From contig CM046875.1 of assembly GCA_025667525.1 (NCBI GenBank), positions 437,980,617 through 438,044,616 on the forward strand: a stretch of 64,000 nt of DNA, in the 5' to 3' direction. Position 1 is the first letter of the stretch. Each line of letters begins with the position of its first letter. The notes beneath the pieces were generated by a model. That model saw only the letters and a program-made list of their open reading frames with translations. It was not told the origin of the DNA and searched no databases. Positions 45,185-54,579 of the stretch are shown here, piece after piece. A program made the position numbers and the translations under genes. This stretch comes from Glebionis coronaria. Taxonomy: Eukaryota; Streptophyta; Magnoliopsida; Asterales; Asteraceae.

Positions 45185-46192
45185 CTAAAGGTAGCACTTC
45201 TTTAGATGGCATATGTTCCAAGTCCTCCGTAGGTCGCGACCATCCATGTCGCGCAGTCGATATGCGTCGTTCCCCAATGCATCTATAACCATGAAAGGTC
45301 CCTCCCACTTAGGTCCAAATTTTCCTATATTTTCAGCGCGGCTGGCCGCGTTTGAGAGATACACAAAGTCACCTGGCCTAAAGGAAGTCTTCCGTACCCT
45401 AGCATCGTAGTAACCCTTCATTTTTGCTTTTGACTTGGCCTCGTGGATAGCTGCCAATTCTCTCTGCTCATCAATTATGTCCAAGTTCAGCCGTAACTCA
45501 TCATTGTTTGTGACCATGTCTACTTCTGTTGTGCGAAGAGTTTGTAACCCAATTTCGGCTGGGATAACTGCTTCTGTTCCGTACGTTAGGGCAGAAGGGG
45601 TATCGCCCGTAGCTGTTTTTATCATTGTGTGATGGGCCCACAAGACATGTGATAACTCATCGACCCATTTTTTGTTGTTTTCCCCTAATCGTGCCTTTAT
45701 GCCGTCTCCTAGACTCCTATTTGCTCTTTCCACAAGTCCATTTGTTTGTGGATGGGCTACCGATGCAAACCTTTTATTGATGTTGTTTTTCACGCACCAA
45801 TCCTTGAATGGGTTCTCCGCGAATTGTTTTCCATTATCAGAAACGATCTCTCAAGGTAGCCTGAAGCAACATACTATATTGTCCCATACGAACCTTTTTA
45901 CTTGGTTTCTTGTGATTGTTGCGACTGCCTTTGCCTCAATCCACCTCGTGAAGTAATCCATCGCGACTATTAGGAACTTAATTCCACCGGCGGCCACGGG
46001 AAAAGGTCATGCGATGTCTATTCCCCACTTGAAAAATAGCCAAGGGGAAGTGATAGGTGTTAGTTACTCTTGGGGTTGACGTGGTACCGGCCTGTGTACG
46101 TGGTAGTCATTTCATTTGTATATGAGTGTACGTGCGTCCGCATGTATGGTTGGCTAATAATATCAGCTACGCAACGTTATTGCCACTATTGA
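45185..46192 (-). pseudogene. Element D integrase, distal part
   Basis: Open frame 45793-45185 with H-P-Q-T-N-G-L-V-E-R-A-N-R-S (catalytic Glu side) and a C-terminal R-P-G-D-F-V-Y-L block ending H-L-K-K-C-Y-L. Upstream to 46192 the core continues (V-A-M-D-Y-F-T-R-W near 45960; V-S-D-N-G-K-Q-F near 45840) with stops, including one just before E-I-V-S-D. The gene is cut at 46192 by element G and resumes at 50041. Confidence 0.8.
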
Positions 46193-46197
46193 CCTTG

Positions 46198-46492
46198 TGT
46201 TGGAAATTCACTTTATGTGACGACATTTAAGAATTCCCATTAGTTATCATAGTCACACACGCTTAGACTAGACTAGGTACAATGTATAGTCAAGTGTTGG
46301 TGTGTGACTATATATACCCCTCCTAGGCTTCCAAGGAGGGGTGTTGATTGTGTTTCTTTTTCATTTTATTACATTTTCCCTTCTTTCTCTTTACACACAC
46401 AACCACTCTTCTCTCTCTCTCTCTCTCTCAACAATGGCTTCCACCATTTACCACCATGTTAGACCACCGGATTAGATAAAAGCAAACCCACA
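46198..46492 (+). repeat. Element G 5' LTR
   Basis: 295 bases. TATATATA (46309-46316) is followed at once by a hairpin CCCCTCCT...AGGAGGGG (46317-46341). A CT microsatellite near 46405-46430 makes it four bases longer than its partner. Confidence 0.9.
46309..46341 (+). promoter_or_regulatory. TATA box abutting a hairpin in the G LTR
   Basis: TATATATA followed directly by 8-base complementary arms (46317-46324 and 46334-46341) with a 9-base loop. The layout mirrors that of element F. Confidence 0.55.
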
Positions 46493-46507
46493 ATTGGCAT
46501 CAGAGCC
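46493..46507 (+). other. Primer-binding site of element G
   Basis: ATTGGCATCAGAGCC directly after the LTR; one base from the standard initiator-Met primer site (TGGTATCAGAGCC). Confidence 0.75.
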
Positions 46508-49500
46508 TCGGTTCAATCCTTAGATCGTGTTTATTGTTTTCGATTTGGTGGTCTAAATTTTTTCTTTGGTCCCGATCTAAAATTTTTTTGGCACGGTTTG
46601 TTGTGTTTTTTTTATCATATTCACAAGTTTTTTTATCACTTTCACATGTTCACGGTTTGTGTTCTTGGTCACGTTATTCTATCTGCATCTATACAGTCCA
46701 TCCACACATTTCACATATGGTCTTCAACTTGTCTCATATCCAAATCTCAATTTTTGTGTCACTGGTTATCATGTATGGTCAAAAGTCAAACCTGCCATAT
46801 TTATTTAATCTGATATGGATTGTGTGACTGATTTTGTATGCTATCACCTTCTGGGAAAAAAAATTTTCTGGTAATTTTTTATGCATATGATGATGAAGAT
46901 GATAACCAGAAAGGCAGGTTCCTGGAAAAAGGACAACTTTTGAATGCATTCCGATGGCTATGATCGCATTGATTGCGATGGTTGAGTGCGATGACTCGCT
47001 GCGATGTCTCGCTGCGATGTCTCGCTGCGATGTCTCGCTGCGATGTCTCGCTGCGATGGATACCATCAAGTTGCGATGGAACCATCAAGATGATGTTTAA
47101 AATAGACTTCGATGGACTCTTCTTGTTTAGACTGCGATGGGTCCAAATTAAGACCGCGATGGACATAATTCTTTTTTAGACTGCGATGGGTCTAAAGTTT
47201 AAGACTGCGATGGACATAATTCTTTTTCGACTGCGATGGGGTTAAATGTTTGACTTCGATGGCTGTACTTTTTGACTACGATGCAGTTTAAAAAATACAT
47301 GACCATGAAGTTTAAGCTTAACACTTAACCAAAACCATCGCAACCGAGTCAACTCGATAATTACCGAGTTGACTCAGTTAACTCACTGAGTCTAATTTCA
47401 CACTCCCACCTTTTAACTCCCCATCAACACCATAACTAACCTAAACCCTTCGTCTCCTAATCCCTTCGCATCTAGACTCGAACGAAAACATAAACATGAG
47501 CTCAGATAGTTATTTCGTGTGTTTCAATAAATCATGATCTTTTGAAGTTCAAATACACGAAATACTAAAATCATCATAGATCTATTTTTTGAAGGAAAAC
47601 CCTCATTTAATTTTCGAAATGAAACAAGATTTATAACATAATAGTTAAGATCTATTTGTTTCTTTCGTTAATTATCAACATGCAATCTTACCCGAGATCA
47701 TCAAATTGATCTTGAAGACACGCCTTTCGTTCTTCATGGATTAATCATATGGATTGCTATGATTTAATTGGAGATGCTGTTTTGAATATTATGATGATGA
47801 TGTAGGATGAGATTGTTGAGATTGGAGTTTAGGAGATTGAGATTAGTTGGGATGGAGATGTATTTATTGATGGATGATTGATCTGGTGGAGGGGCGGAGA
47901 GAAACGAGGTTGGGGATGAGATGAGTATTTGGGTGGCGGACATAACTAGGTAAAGTGAGATTAGGGTTAAGATAATAAGAGTGATATTAGGGTTATTTAT
48001 TTATATCCCTTTTGTTATCTCTTGGACCGGGTATAGTATTTTGTGCAAATTGGGCCATGTATCTTTGGGCCATGTGATTCAAATCTGTTTATACACGAAT
48101 TATTTTCAAAATTATTTATTTTGAATAACATTTTGTGTATCATCAGGACAAAGTGACGTGACAATGTGACGAGACAAAAAGACATGACCAAGTGATAAAA
48201 TTTAATTTGACGAGACCAAGAAAAAATTTGGCGATTTTTAGTGGCTACGGATTTGTTTGATCGGGTATTAATTATGTGAAGTTGGAGACGGATTTTTCGA
48301 AGGTGTGAACTTATTTTATCTTTCAAAGACAACTTGCTCGTGCTTAATCTTAGAATGAAGACTTGTTTATCTGGTTTCCGGGTTCGGGGTGGTTGGTTGA
48401 TGACTCGGATAACTATCACTTAAAGGGGTTACATTGTTGTACTCAGTGTCACGCACTTAGTCGACGTGGATAATTTCAAGAGGTGTTGTGCCTATAGACT
48501 TCTTCAGTGATGCATTGGCTACTTAGAGATTTCTCCACCATTCCTCATTCAACAATAGTGCAAGCTTAAGTCACAAGATCGAGGGATTCTTATTTAGTTT
48601 CACGTTTGATGTATCTGGTTCATTTTATCAGTGGTCACTTCAAATTGCTTACAAGTGGGTTGGTAAAGATAGCCATGGAGAGTTTATGAGTAGAGATTTT
48701 CGATCAACAGCTGATTCTCACAAAATATATAATTCAGCTTATTTATTATTCTCACGAGATTTCAGGTACATGTGCGTACGATTTATTGATGGTTCCGAGT
48801 TTCAAAACCATCAAGGGGGAATAAGAAGAAGACACACTGAACGCACAACGAGTACACGTGATAAACTTCATACCTTCTTTTGATTTGAAGACATTCCGGG
48901 ATGACATTTGTCATAGCCGCAAAGAAAATTAGTGTTTTAACTCGTGGCGTTATCAATCTCTAAAACGGTACACTACTGATTTGATGTTTAATTGTTTGGT
49001 TGTTGCAATTATTCATCATCATTATCCTATATGGAGAAATATGCATTCCTGGGACTTAATTGACTCTGGTGCATCTCTGGAAGAAGATATGTGCATTTCC
49101 GGGACTTAATTGACTCTGGTGTTACGATGTCAACTTCATGAATGGGATAAAGTGTCTACTTCAGCACTTGAGCTTCATACTTGGGATTGATTTATTTTCT
49201 TCAACTATGTGGGGGAAGAAATGTCTTGATTCTTTCTTGTATGCATAACTTGAACTCTCAGGGGGAAGAAAAATTCAGTAGAATTATTCAAGCGTGAGAA
49301 GAGAAGTTGTTGATCTACTTGGTTTGCCCCTTACTTTCAATCCCTCATAGCAACATTATCATGTTATATGATGAGGTTTGCTTGTTAAATTCCGCTGTGC
49401 GCTTAATCATTCTAAGCTTTATTGAAAGCTTTGAAGTTGCTTACGAGGATTGTCAGTTTAGGGGAAAGCTATTCAAAAGCTTCTACATCAAGTTTATGTG

Positions 49501-49730
49501 GCATGAATTAGGGGGAAGTTAATTCAGAAGCTTCTCCTTAACCAGAAGTACATGGATTACTTAGCTCGTGCCGTTACAGTATTTCTTCTAAAAGTTACTT
49601 TAAAGATGAGTCGTTTTGAAGTCAAAGGCCTCAGAAGACATCATCAGCATTGGACGCTTCATGAAAGCTCTTGTTCTTAATCATTATGTACTTGTTAGAA
49701 AAAATATTGTAAGGAATTCTACACGTCGTC
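46508..49730. other. Element G interior, non-coding with short repeats
   Basis: No long ORF on either strand. Holds a 13-base tandem repeat (46980-47060), scattered GACTGCGATGG words to about 47285, a 50-base direct repeat (49041-49090 and 49091-49122 onward) and several GGGGGAAG tracts towards the 3' end. Confidence 0.6.
46980..47290 (+). repeat. CTCGCTGCGATGT tandem repeat and dispersed TGCGATGG words
   Basis: About five adjacent copies of a 13-base unit (TCTCGCTGCGATG) at 46988-47056, then about eight CTGCGATGG-like words spaced 25-60 bases. The unit looks seeded from the dispersed word. Confidence 0.8.
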
Positions 49731-49744
49731 CCATGGGGGAAGAT
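49731..49744 (+). other. Polypurine tract of element G
   Basis: CCATGGGGGAAGAT directly precedes the 3' LTR. Confidence 0.7.
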
Positions 49745-50035
49745 TGTTGGAAATTCACTTTATGTGACGACATTTAAGAATTCCCATTAGTTATCATAGT
49801 CACACACGCTTAGACTAGACTAGGTACTATATATAGTCAAGTGTTGGTGTGTGACTATATATACCCCTCCTAGGCTTCCAAGGAGGGGTGTTGATTGTGT
49901 TTCTTTTTCATTTTATTACATTTTCCCTTCTTTCTCTTTACACACACAACCACTCTTCTCTCTCTCTCTCTCAACAATGGGTTCCACCATTTACCACCAT
50001 GTTAGACCACCGGATTAGATAAAAGCAAACCCACA
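49745..50035 (+). repeat. Element G 3' LTR
   Basis: Partner of 46198-46492, followed by the second CCTTG. Confidence 0.9.
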
Positions 50036-50040
50036 CCTTG

Positions 50041-50330
50041 GTCTTGCGTGCATGCCGCAGGATCCCTCATGTATTTCACTAATGACATACTGCGCTTGCC
50101 GCGGACCTACACACCTTAGCTATGGTTGAAGGAATGAGCGTTTGTAAAGAATCCCGTCCCTGACTTCGAACTGCCTCGAGCGTCTTCGTATTCGTCGCGC
50201 TTCGGTTTCGTCATGTGGGAGTGAGTCTTTCATCAAATAGTCTACGACCGGTGTCATCCATGTAGGACCTTCTTCTCCACTACTGATGTGACTTCTTAAT
50301 CTTTTATGGATTTGTCTTTAAGGATCTCTA
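50041..50330 (-). pseudogene. Element D integrase, N-terminal zinc-binding part
   Basis: On minus: a trace ending L-Y-K-R-S-F-L-Q-P, a stop, then L-R-C-V-G-P and Y-V-I-S-E-I-H-E-G-S-C-G-M-H, the H2C2 side of a Tat-type integrase. It breaks at G and continues at 46192. Confidence 0.7.
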
Positions 50331-50337
50331 CCAGGAC

Positions 50338-50700
50338 CTACTTTGATAGGCGTGCAAAGCTGGTGGACGCTATCTTGCTGAGTGCGTCTGCTTTCTTGTT
50401 TTTCCCTCTAGGTACTTGGCGTATTAGGAACTTTTTGAATCCTTCAATCAACGACTTAGTTTTTTGCAAGTACTGTATCATATTTTCCTCCTTTGCTTCA
50501 TATTTACCAAGTATGTGGTTTGCTAGCAGGCGAGAATCTACATTTGCTTCGAGGTTTCGCACGCCCATTCGGGTTGCGATTCTCAGTCCTGCTATATAAC
50601 GCCTCGTATTCTGCCTCATTATTTGTAGCTGTGAATTCAAAACGCAGTGTGTATGTAAATTCCATTCTTTATGGGTTGGTTAGTATGAGTCATGCGCCAG
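50338..50700 (-). pseudogene. Element D second (archaeal-like) RNase H
   Basis: Open frame of 100 codons: Y-I-A-G-L-R-I-A-T-R-M-G-V, then L-E-A-N-V-D-S-R-L-L-A-N, ending A-D-A-L-S-K-I-A-S-T-S-F. This matches the extra RNase H that marks the Tat lineage, sited between the usual RNase H and integrase. Stops precede it at about 50680, and the sequence N-terminal to this frame is damaged. Confidence 0.75.
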
Positions 50701-50883
50701 ATCCATCAGTGCAGGATGATCCATTAGTGAATAAGACCCATGGGTCTTGGTCTTCTTCCTCCTGTTGCGAGTCCTGCTCGCCTTCTCTGGTTTTTCAACG
50801 ATGAAGTCTGTCAGAATTAGTCCTTTTACGGCGTTGCATGGTCTGTACGTAATATTGTGCTCCCCGAGTAGAATGCTCCACTT

Positions 50884-51438
50884 CTATAGCCTACCCGCTA
50901 CATCTGGTTTTGATATTATCTGTTTTATGGGTTGATCTGTGATCACCACTATGGGATGTACTTGGAAGTATCTGCGCAACCTTTTTGACGCATATACTAA
51001 TGCGAGTACCAACTTCTTCATTGAGGTATAATTCAGTTCCAAGCTTTGTAATGCTCTGCTTATGAAGTATACTAGTGTTTGCACATTCTCCCTATCCGTC
51101 ATTAGCACCACGCTGATCGCTCCATGTGTAGCTGACAAATACATTATTAGTTCTTCTTTTGGTCGTGGTGCGACTAACATAGGGAGCGACGCTAAATGTG
51201 TTTTCAGTTCCCCGAAGGCTTTTTCAGCTTCTTTTGTCCAATTGAAGTCTCCCTTTTTTATACACTTCTTGAGTGTTTTAAATAAAGGAAGCGCTTTCTC
51301 TACGGATTTGGATAAGAACCTGTTCAACCCTGCGAGCTTCCCGTTTAGCGATTGCACTTCCTTTTTTTGTCTTTGGGCTTTGAAGCTAAATGACTGTGTC
51401 TGTCTTTTCCAGGCAGGGTTTGATGCCTTTGGGGTCAA
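50884..51438 (-). pseudogene. Element D RNase H (gypsy type)
   Basis: 184-codon frame. Includes the RT connection (L-P-L-F-K-T-L-K-K, then F-N-W-T-K-E-A-E-K-A-F) and RNase H blocks L-M-Y-L-S-A-T and Y-T-S-M-K-K-L-V-L-A-L, ending near the T-D-Q-P-I-K block. The usual catalytic first Asp region reads L-S-A-T, as is common in Tat elements. Confidence 0.75.
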
Positions 51439-52281
51439 TCATGTATCCTAGGAACATGCCTTCGGTTGCCCCAAAAGTGTACTTTTTTGGCTTTAACTTC
51501 ATGTTTATTCTCCTAAATGTTGAGAATGTTTCCTCTATATCCCAGATAAGTTCATCCTCTGTGTGACTTTTTATCACCAGGTCATCAACATAGACCTCCA
51601 AATTTCGCCTGATCTAACCTTCGAACGCCTTATCAACCAATCGCTGGTACGTGGCCCCTGCGTTCTTAAGTCCGAATGGCATTTTTGTGTAGCAATACAC
51701 ACCCTGAATGGTATGAAATGCTGTTTTTTCTTCGTCTTGCTCTGCTATTTGTATCTGGTGGTATCCCTTGATGCGTCTAGGAAGCATTAAAAAGGATATT
51801 CGCATAGCGATTCTACCTTCCAATCTATCTCTGGGAGTGGATAGCAGTCTTGGGGACAAACTTTATTGAGGTCTATGAAGTCAACACACATGCGCCAGCT
51901 GCCAACATATTTTTTAACCATCACTGGGTTAGCGAGTCACTCATGGTAGTAGACTTCTCGCATGATTCCTGCATCCACCAGCTTCTTCACTTCCTCAAGT
52001 ATCACCTTGCTGCGCTCTGGAGCCTGTCCTCTTTTCTTTTTCCTGACTGGGGGATATCCTTCGCGGATTTGCAGCTTGTGTTCGGCTATTGACCTTGGTA
52101 CCCCCGTCATGTCTTTTGGTTCCCATGCGAAGATGTCTAGTTTATCCTTTAAGAGGTGGCACATGTCAGCCTTTCCTTTGTCAGACAATGTCCCTCTAGT
52201 CGTTATCTCTTGATCCGGATATTGTGGATGGACTGCCACTTTTAGGTTTGGTGGTGAATCTATCTTAGGTACTGCTCGCAT
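51386..52281 (-). pseudogene. Element D reverse transcriptase
   Basis: Begins in the frame 52281-51937 (D-I-F-A-W-E-P-K-D-M, H-K-L-Q-I-R). It continues past a stop through W-R-M-C-V-D-F and Y-P-L-P-E-I-D, another frame 51859-51614 (K-T-A-F-H-T-I-Q-G, M-P-F-G-L-K-N-A-G-A-T-Y-Q-R), a stop, and the catalytic Y-V-D-D near 51585-51600. At least three lesions, but the catalytic motif survives. Confidence 0.8.
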
Positions 52282-52296
52282 TGCTAGTATGGCAGG

Positions 52297-52602
52297 TCAC
52301 CCAATGATTCTGTTATACTGCGATGGTGATCGTATTATCAGGAAGTTCATTGAGACCTTCGTTGAATGTTCATCGCTTCCCACTTTCACTACTAGCTTTA
52401 GTTGGCCCAAAGGCCACACCGCTTCTCCACTGAATCCGATGAGCGGTGAGGTCGTAGGTACCATCTGGCTCCTTACTTCTGCGTTGAGTTTCAGGAAACA
52501 GTGTTCATACATTATTTCTGCTGATGAGCCTCCATCGACATACATATGATGTATACTATGTTCACCAATGTTTATTTCTATCACTAACGGACCTTCTGCC
52601 AC
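52297..52602 (-). pseudogene. Element D protease
   Basis: 101-codon open frame with V-D-G-G-S-S-A-E-I-M-Y, the Tat variant of the aspartic protease site, and the L-I-G-F-S-G-E block. Separated from RT by a stop or shift. Confidence 0.75.
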
Positions 52603-52684
52603 ATTCTGCGCGCTGAGGGGGGGCGGGAGAGATGTCTCTTCCTTTCGAGAAAATTTGGCTCACCTTTTGCTTTGTCCTTCGCTG

Positions 52685-52897
52685 CTACACTTGTACCATG
52701 TAAACACTTACGTTAGCGGTTTTTGGTTTCCCATCCTCCTCGGTTTCTTTGACAAGGTGTTTTAGCTTGCCTTCTTTTACCATATTCTCGATATGTTTCT
52801 GCAGCTGAATACATTCATTCGTGGCGTGTCCCTTCTCATCATGATATTCACAATATCTGTTGCCAATGCGCCTTTCTACCGGAGTGGTCATTGGCAA
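52685..52897 (-). pseudogene. Element D gag zinc-binding region
   Basis: Y-C-E-Y-H-D-E-K-G-H-A-T-N-E-C then a Gln/Lys-rich helix. This is the modified knuckle of Tat gag proteins, downstream of the main gag frame. Confidence 0.65.
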
Positions 52898-53298
52898 TGG
52901 TCTTGGGAAGTTTACACCTTCTGATATAAGGATTTCTCTTGGAGTTAACTTAAGGGGAGTAAACCTGAAGTTACTAGCTTGTCCCTCTCTTTTATTTCCT
53001 TGGTAGTCGAGACCTCCAGACTTGCTCTGTCTACTAGACCCTTTATTAGGCGCGTCACAGGGTCTATAACCATGGGCGTTTTATATGATTTCTGAGGCAG
53101 CTGATTCCCCCTGTATGAAGGATCTTACTCGCCGTAGTACCCCATCAAAGGTTTCTGGGGTTTTTTTGTTTTGCTTTTTTATTAGGTCACTGTTGCGTAT
53201 ACCTGCCATGGAGCAAGATAGTTTTTAAATCTCTGAGCTTCCTTTCTTTGAAGACATTCGCTTTTGAAATTTTCTAGAAAGTCCTCCAGGTATTCTCC

Positions 53299-54135
53299 CT
53301 AGTTCTGATTTATTCTTGCGAGTGATACAACACTCCTATCATGTCTTTTCTGTTGCATATAGTTTCTTTTGAATGCTTTTCGCAATGCTTCAAACCCATT
53401 AATTGTTCGTGGCGGAAGTCTATCAAACCAGATCCGCGTGTTTCCTACAAGTGTAGAATTGAACATATTGCACCATACAGGTTCTGGCCATTGCTCAATA
53501 CGTGCTTGGGATTCGTAGACTTTTAGGTGGTCTTCTGGATCTGAGGTGCCATCGTATGTTTTTACGTTTGTTGGCATGCGACGCTTTCTTGTATCCGAGT
53601 AATACTGTATACGTCTTGTGAAAGCATTTTTTCTAGCTCTTCTCCAAGGTTGTGAGAAGTCTAGGTCATCTGAAGAGTAATATTCACGCCTGCGCTTTGC
53701 AGGTTGGTTATCACCCGATCTTGATGGATTGTTTTCAGAGGATTGACCGCGTTCTGCGCACTCCTTTCCTTTTGTTCCCTTCTGATTTTTCATGTGTTTG
53801 GAAACTAGTGGGATGAGGGCTTGCAGATTATTCGCTACATATTCTTCCATCGTGCGTGCCTTAGTAGTGATTACTTTCTCGCTTTCTTCTGATGCGGGGG
53901 GTATCCTCCTTTTATCTTTATTAGGAGGAGGCTGAGTTGACTCTTGTCCTACATCTCTTTCTTTGATAATAGGCATGGGAGTTGAGAATAGTATATTCAT
54001 TCCTCTGGGAGGTGGATTTGTCACATCCCGACTGTTTGCCTCGCTGGCGAATCTAGGAGTAACATTCGCGGATACGATGTGACCATCTACCGTCGAGGAT
54101 CTTCGATGGCATTCGTTCGTACCGGTTTTCGTCAT
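53299..54135 (-). pseudogene. Element D gag
   Basis: 278 codons from MTKTGTNECHRR. The N-terminal half is charged and disordered with an E-E-Y-V-A-N-N-L helix; the C-terminal half is the gag domain (Y-D-G-T-S-D-P-E-D-H, W-F-D-R-L-P-P). It ends at a stop near 53299; beyond it the frame continues with several stops to about 52900. Confidence 0.75.
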
Positions 54136-54154
54136 TGCTTTAGAGTTTAGTGTA

Positions 54155-54176
54155 GGGTCTCACGGATGGCGTCAAC
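54155..54176 (-). other. Primer-binding site of element D
   Basis: On minus, next to the LTR: TTGACGCCATCCGTGAGACC, resembling the TGGCGCC-type primer site usual in Tat elements. tRNA identity not assigned. Confidence 0.5.
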
Positions 54177-54177
54177 T

Positions 54178-54579
54178 TGTTGATACAAAAGTTGGATGGA
54201 CCGAGCTTGACCCAAATTAGGCTTAATTCGGGGTCTTGTGGACTCCGGCTCTTGCACCAAGTGAAACTTGTTTAAGGACCATGTGCACTAAAAACAAACA
54301 CCGTTAGGCTTACCGTGGGTTTGTGACCGACGATTAGACTCCGGCGTGAGAGTAAGTAATCGATTTGAGTATGTTAGGGTTTAGGGTATTATGTGTATGG
54401 TACATTTGTGGAACCTATGGGGTTCCTTTTATACCCGAGAGAGTCCTGACTAGGCTCTCCTACTCTTGCGGCCAAAGGAAGAGATAATGACCCGTAATAG
54501 TTTGATCTTTATCGTATAACCAAGGCAAGTGTATATCTCTTCCCTTTAGGCGAATATACCTATATTATAGAAATATTTC
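54178..54579 (-). repeat. Element D 5' LTR, shortened
   Basis: Matches the first 400 bases of the left LTR, then similarity ends near 54570 although about 180 more bases are expected. TATA box GGGTATAAAAGG (minus) at 54425-54436. The sequence after it carries ACTTT and looks like the resumed LTR of element C, so the missing part was probably deleted. Confidence 0.75.

Larger units (their letters stand above)
46198..50035 (+). mobile_element. Element G: non-autonomous LTR element without ORF, TSD CCTTG
   Basis: LTRs 46198-46492 and 49745-50035, ends TGTTGGAAATT...AACCCACA, target duplication CCTTG at 46193-46197 and 50036-50040. A primer site follows the left LTR and a purine tract precedes the right one. 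The 3.25 kb interior has no long ORF, so it is a LARD-like copia-type derivative. LTRs are near identical except for CT-microsatellite length and a few bases, hence younger than D. Confidence 0.9.
37261..54579 (-). mobile_element. Element D: Tat-lineage Ty3/gypsy element with antisense gene
   Basis: Minus-strand order: 5' LTR (54178-54579, shortened), primer site, gag, zinc knuckle, protease (D-G-G-S-S type), RT with YVDD, RNase H, a second RNase H of the archaeal-like type, integrase. Then a converging plus-strand gene, a stem-loop, the polypurine tract and the 3' LTR (37261-41406). The two RNase H domains and the antisense gene are hallmarks of the Tat lineage. ACTTT flanks it at 37256-37260 and 54580-54584. 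F lies in its 3' LTR and G in its integrase. All pol frames carry stops. Confidence 0.8.

Noticed and set aside
48015..48419. 134-codon minus-strand ORF in element G
   Set aside because: No domain, low-complexity composition, and opposite to G's direction; likely chance.
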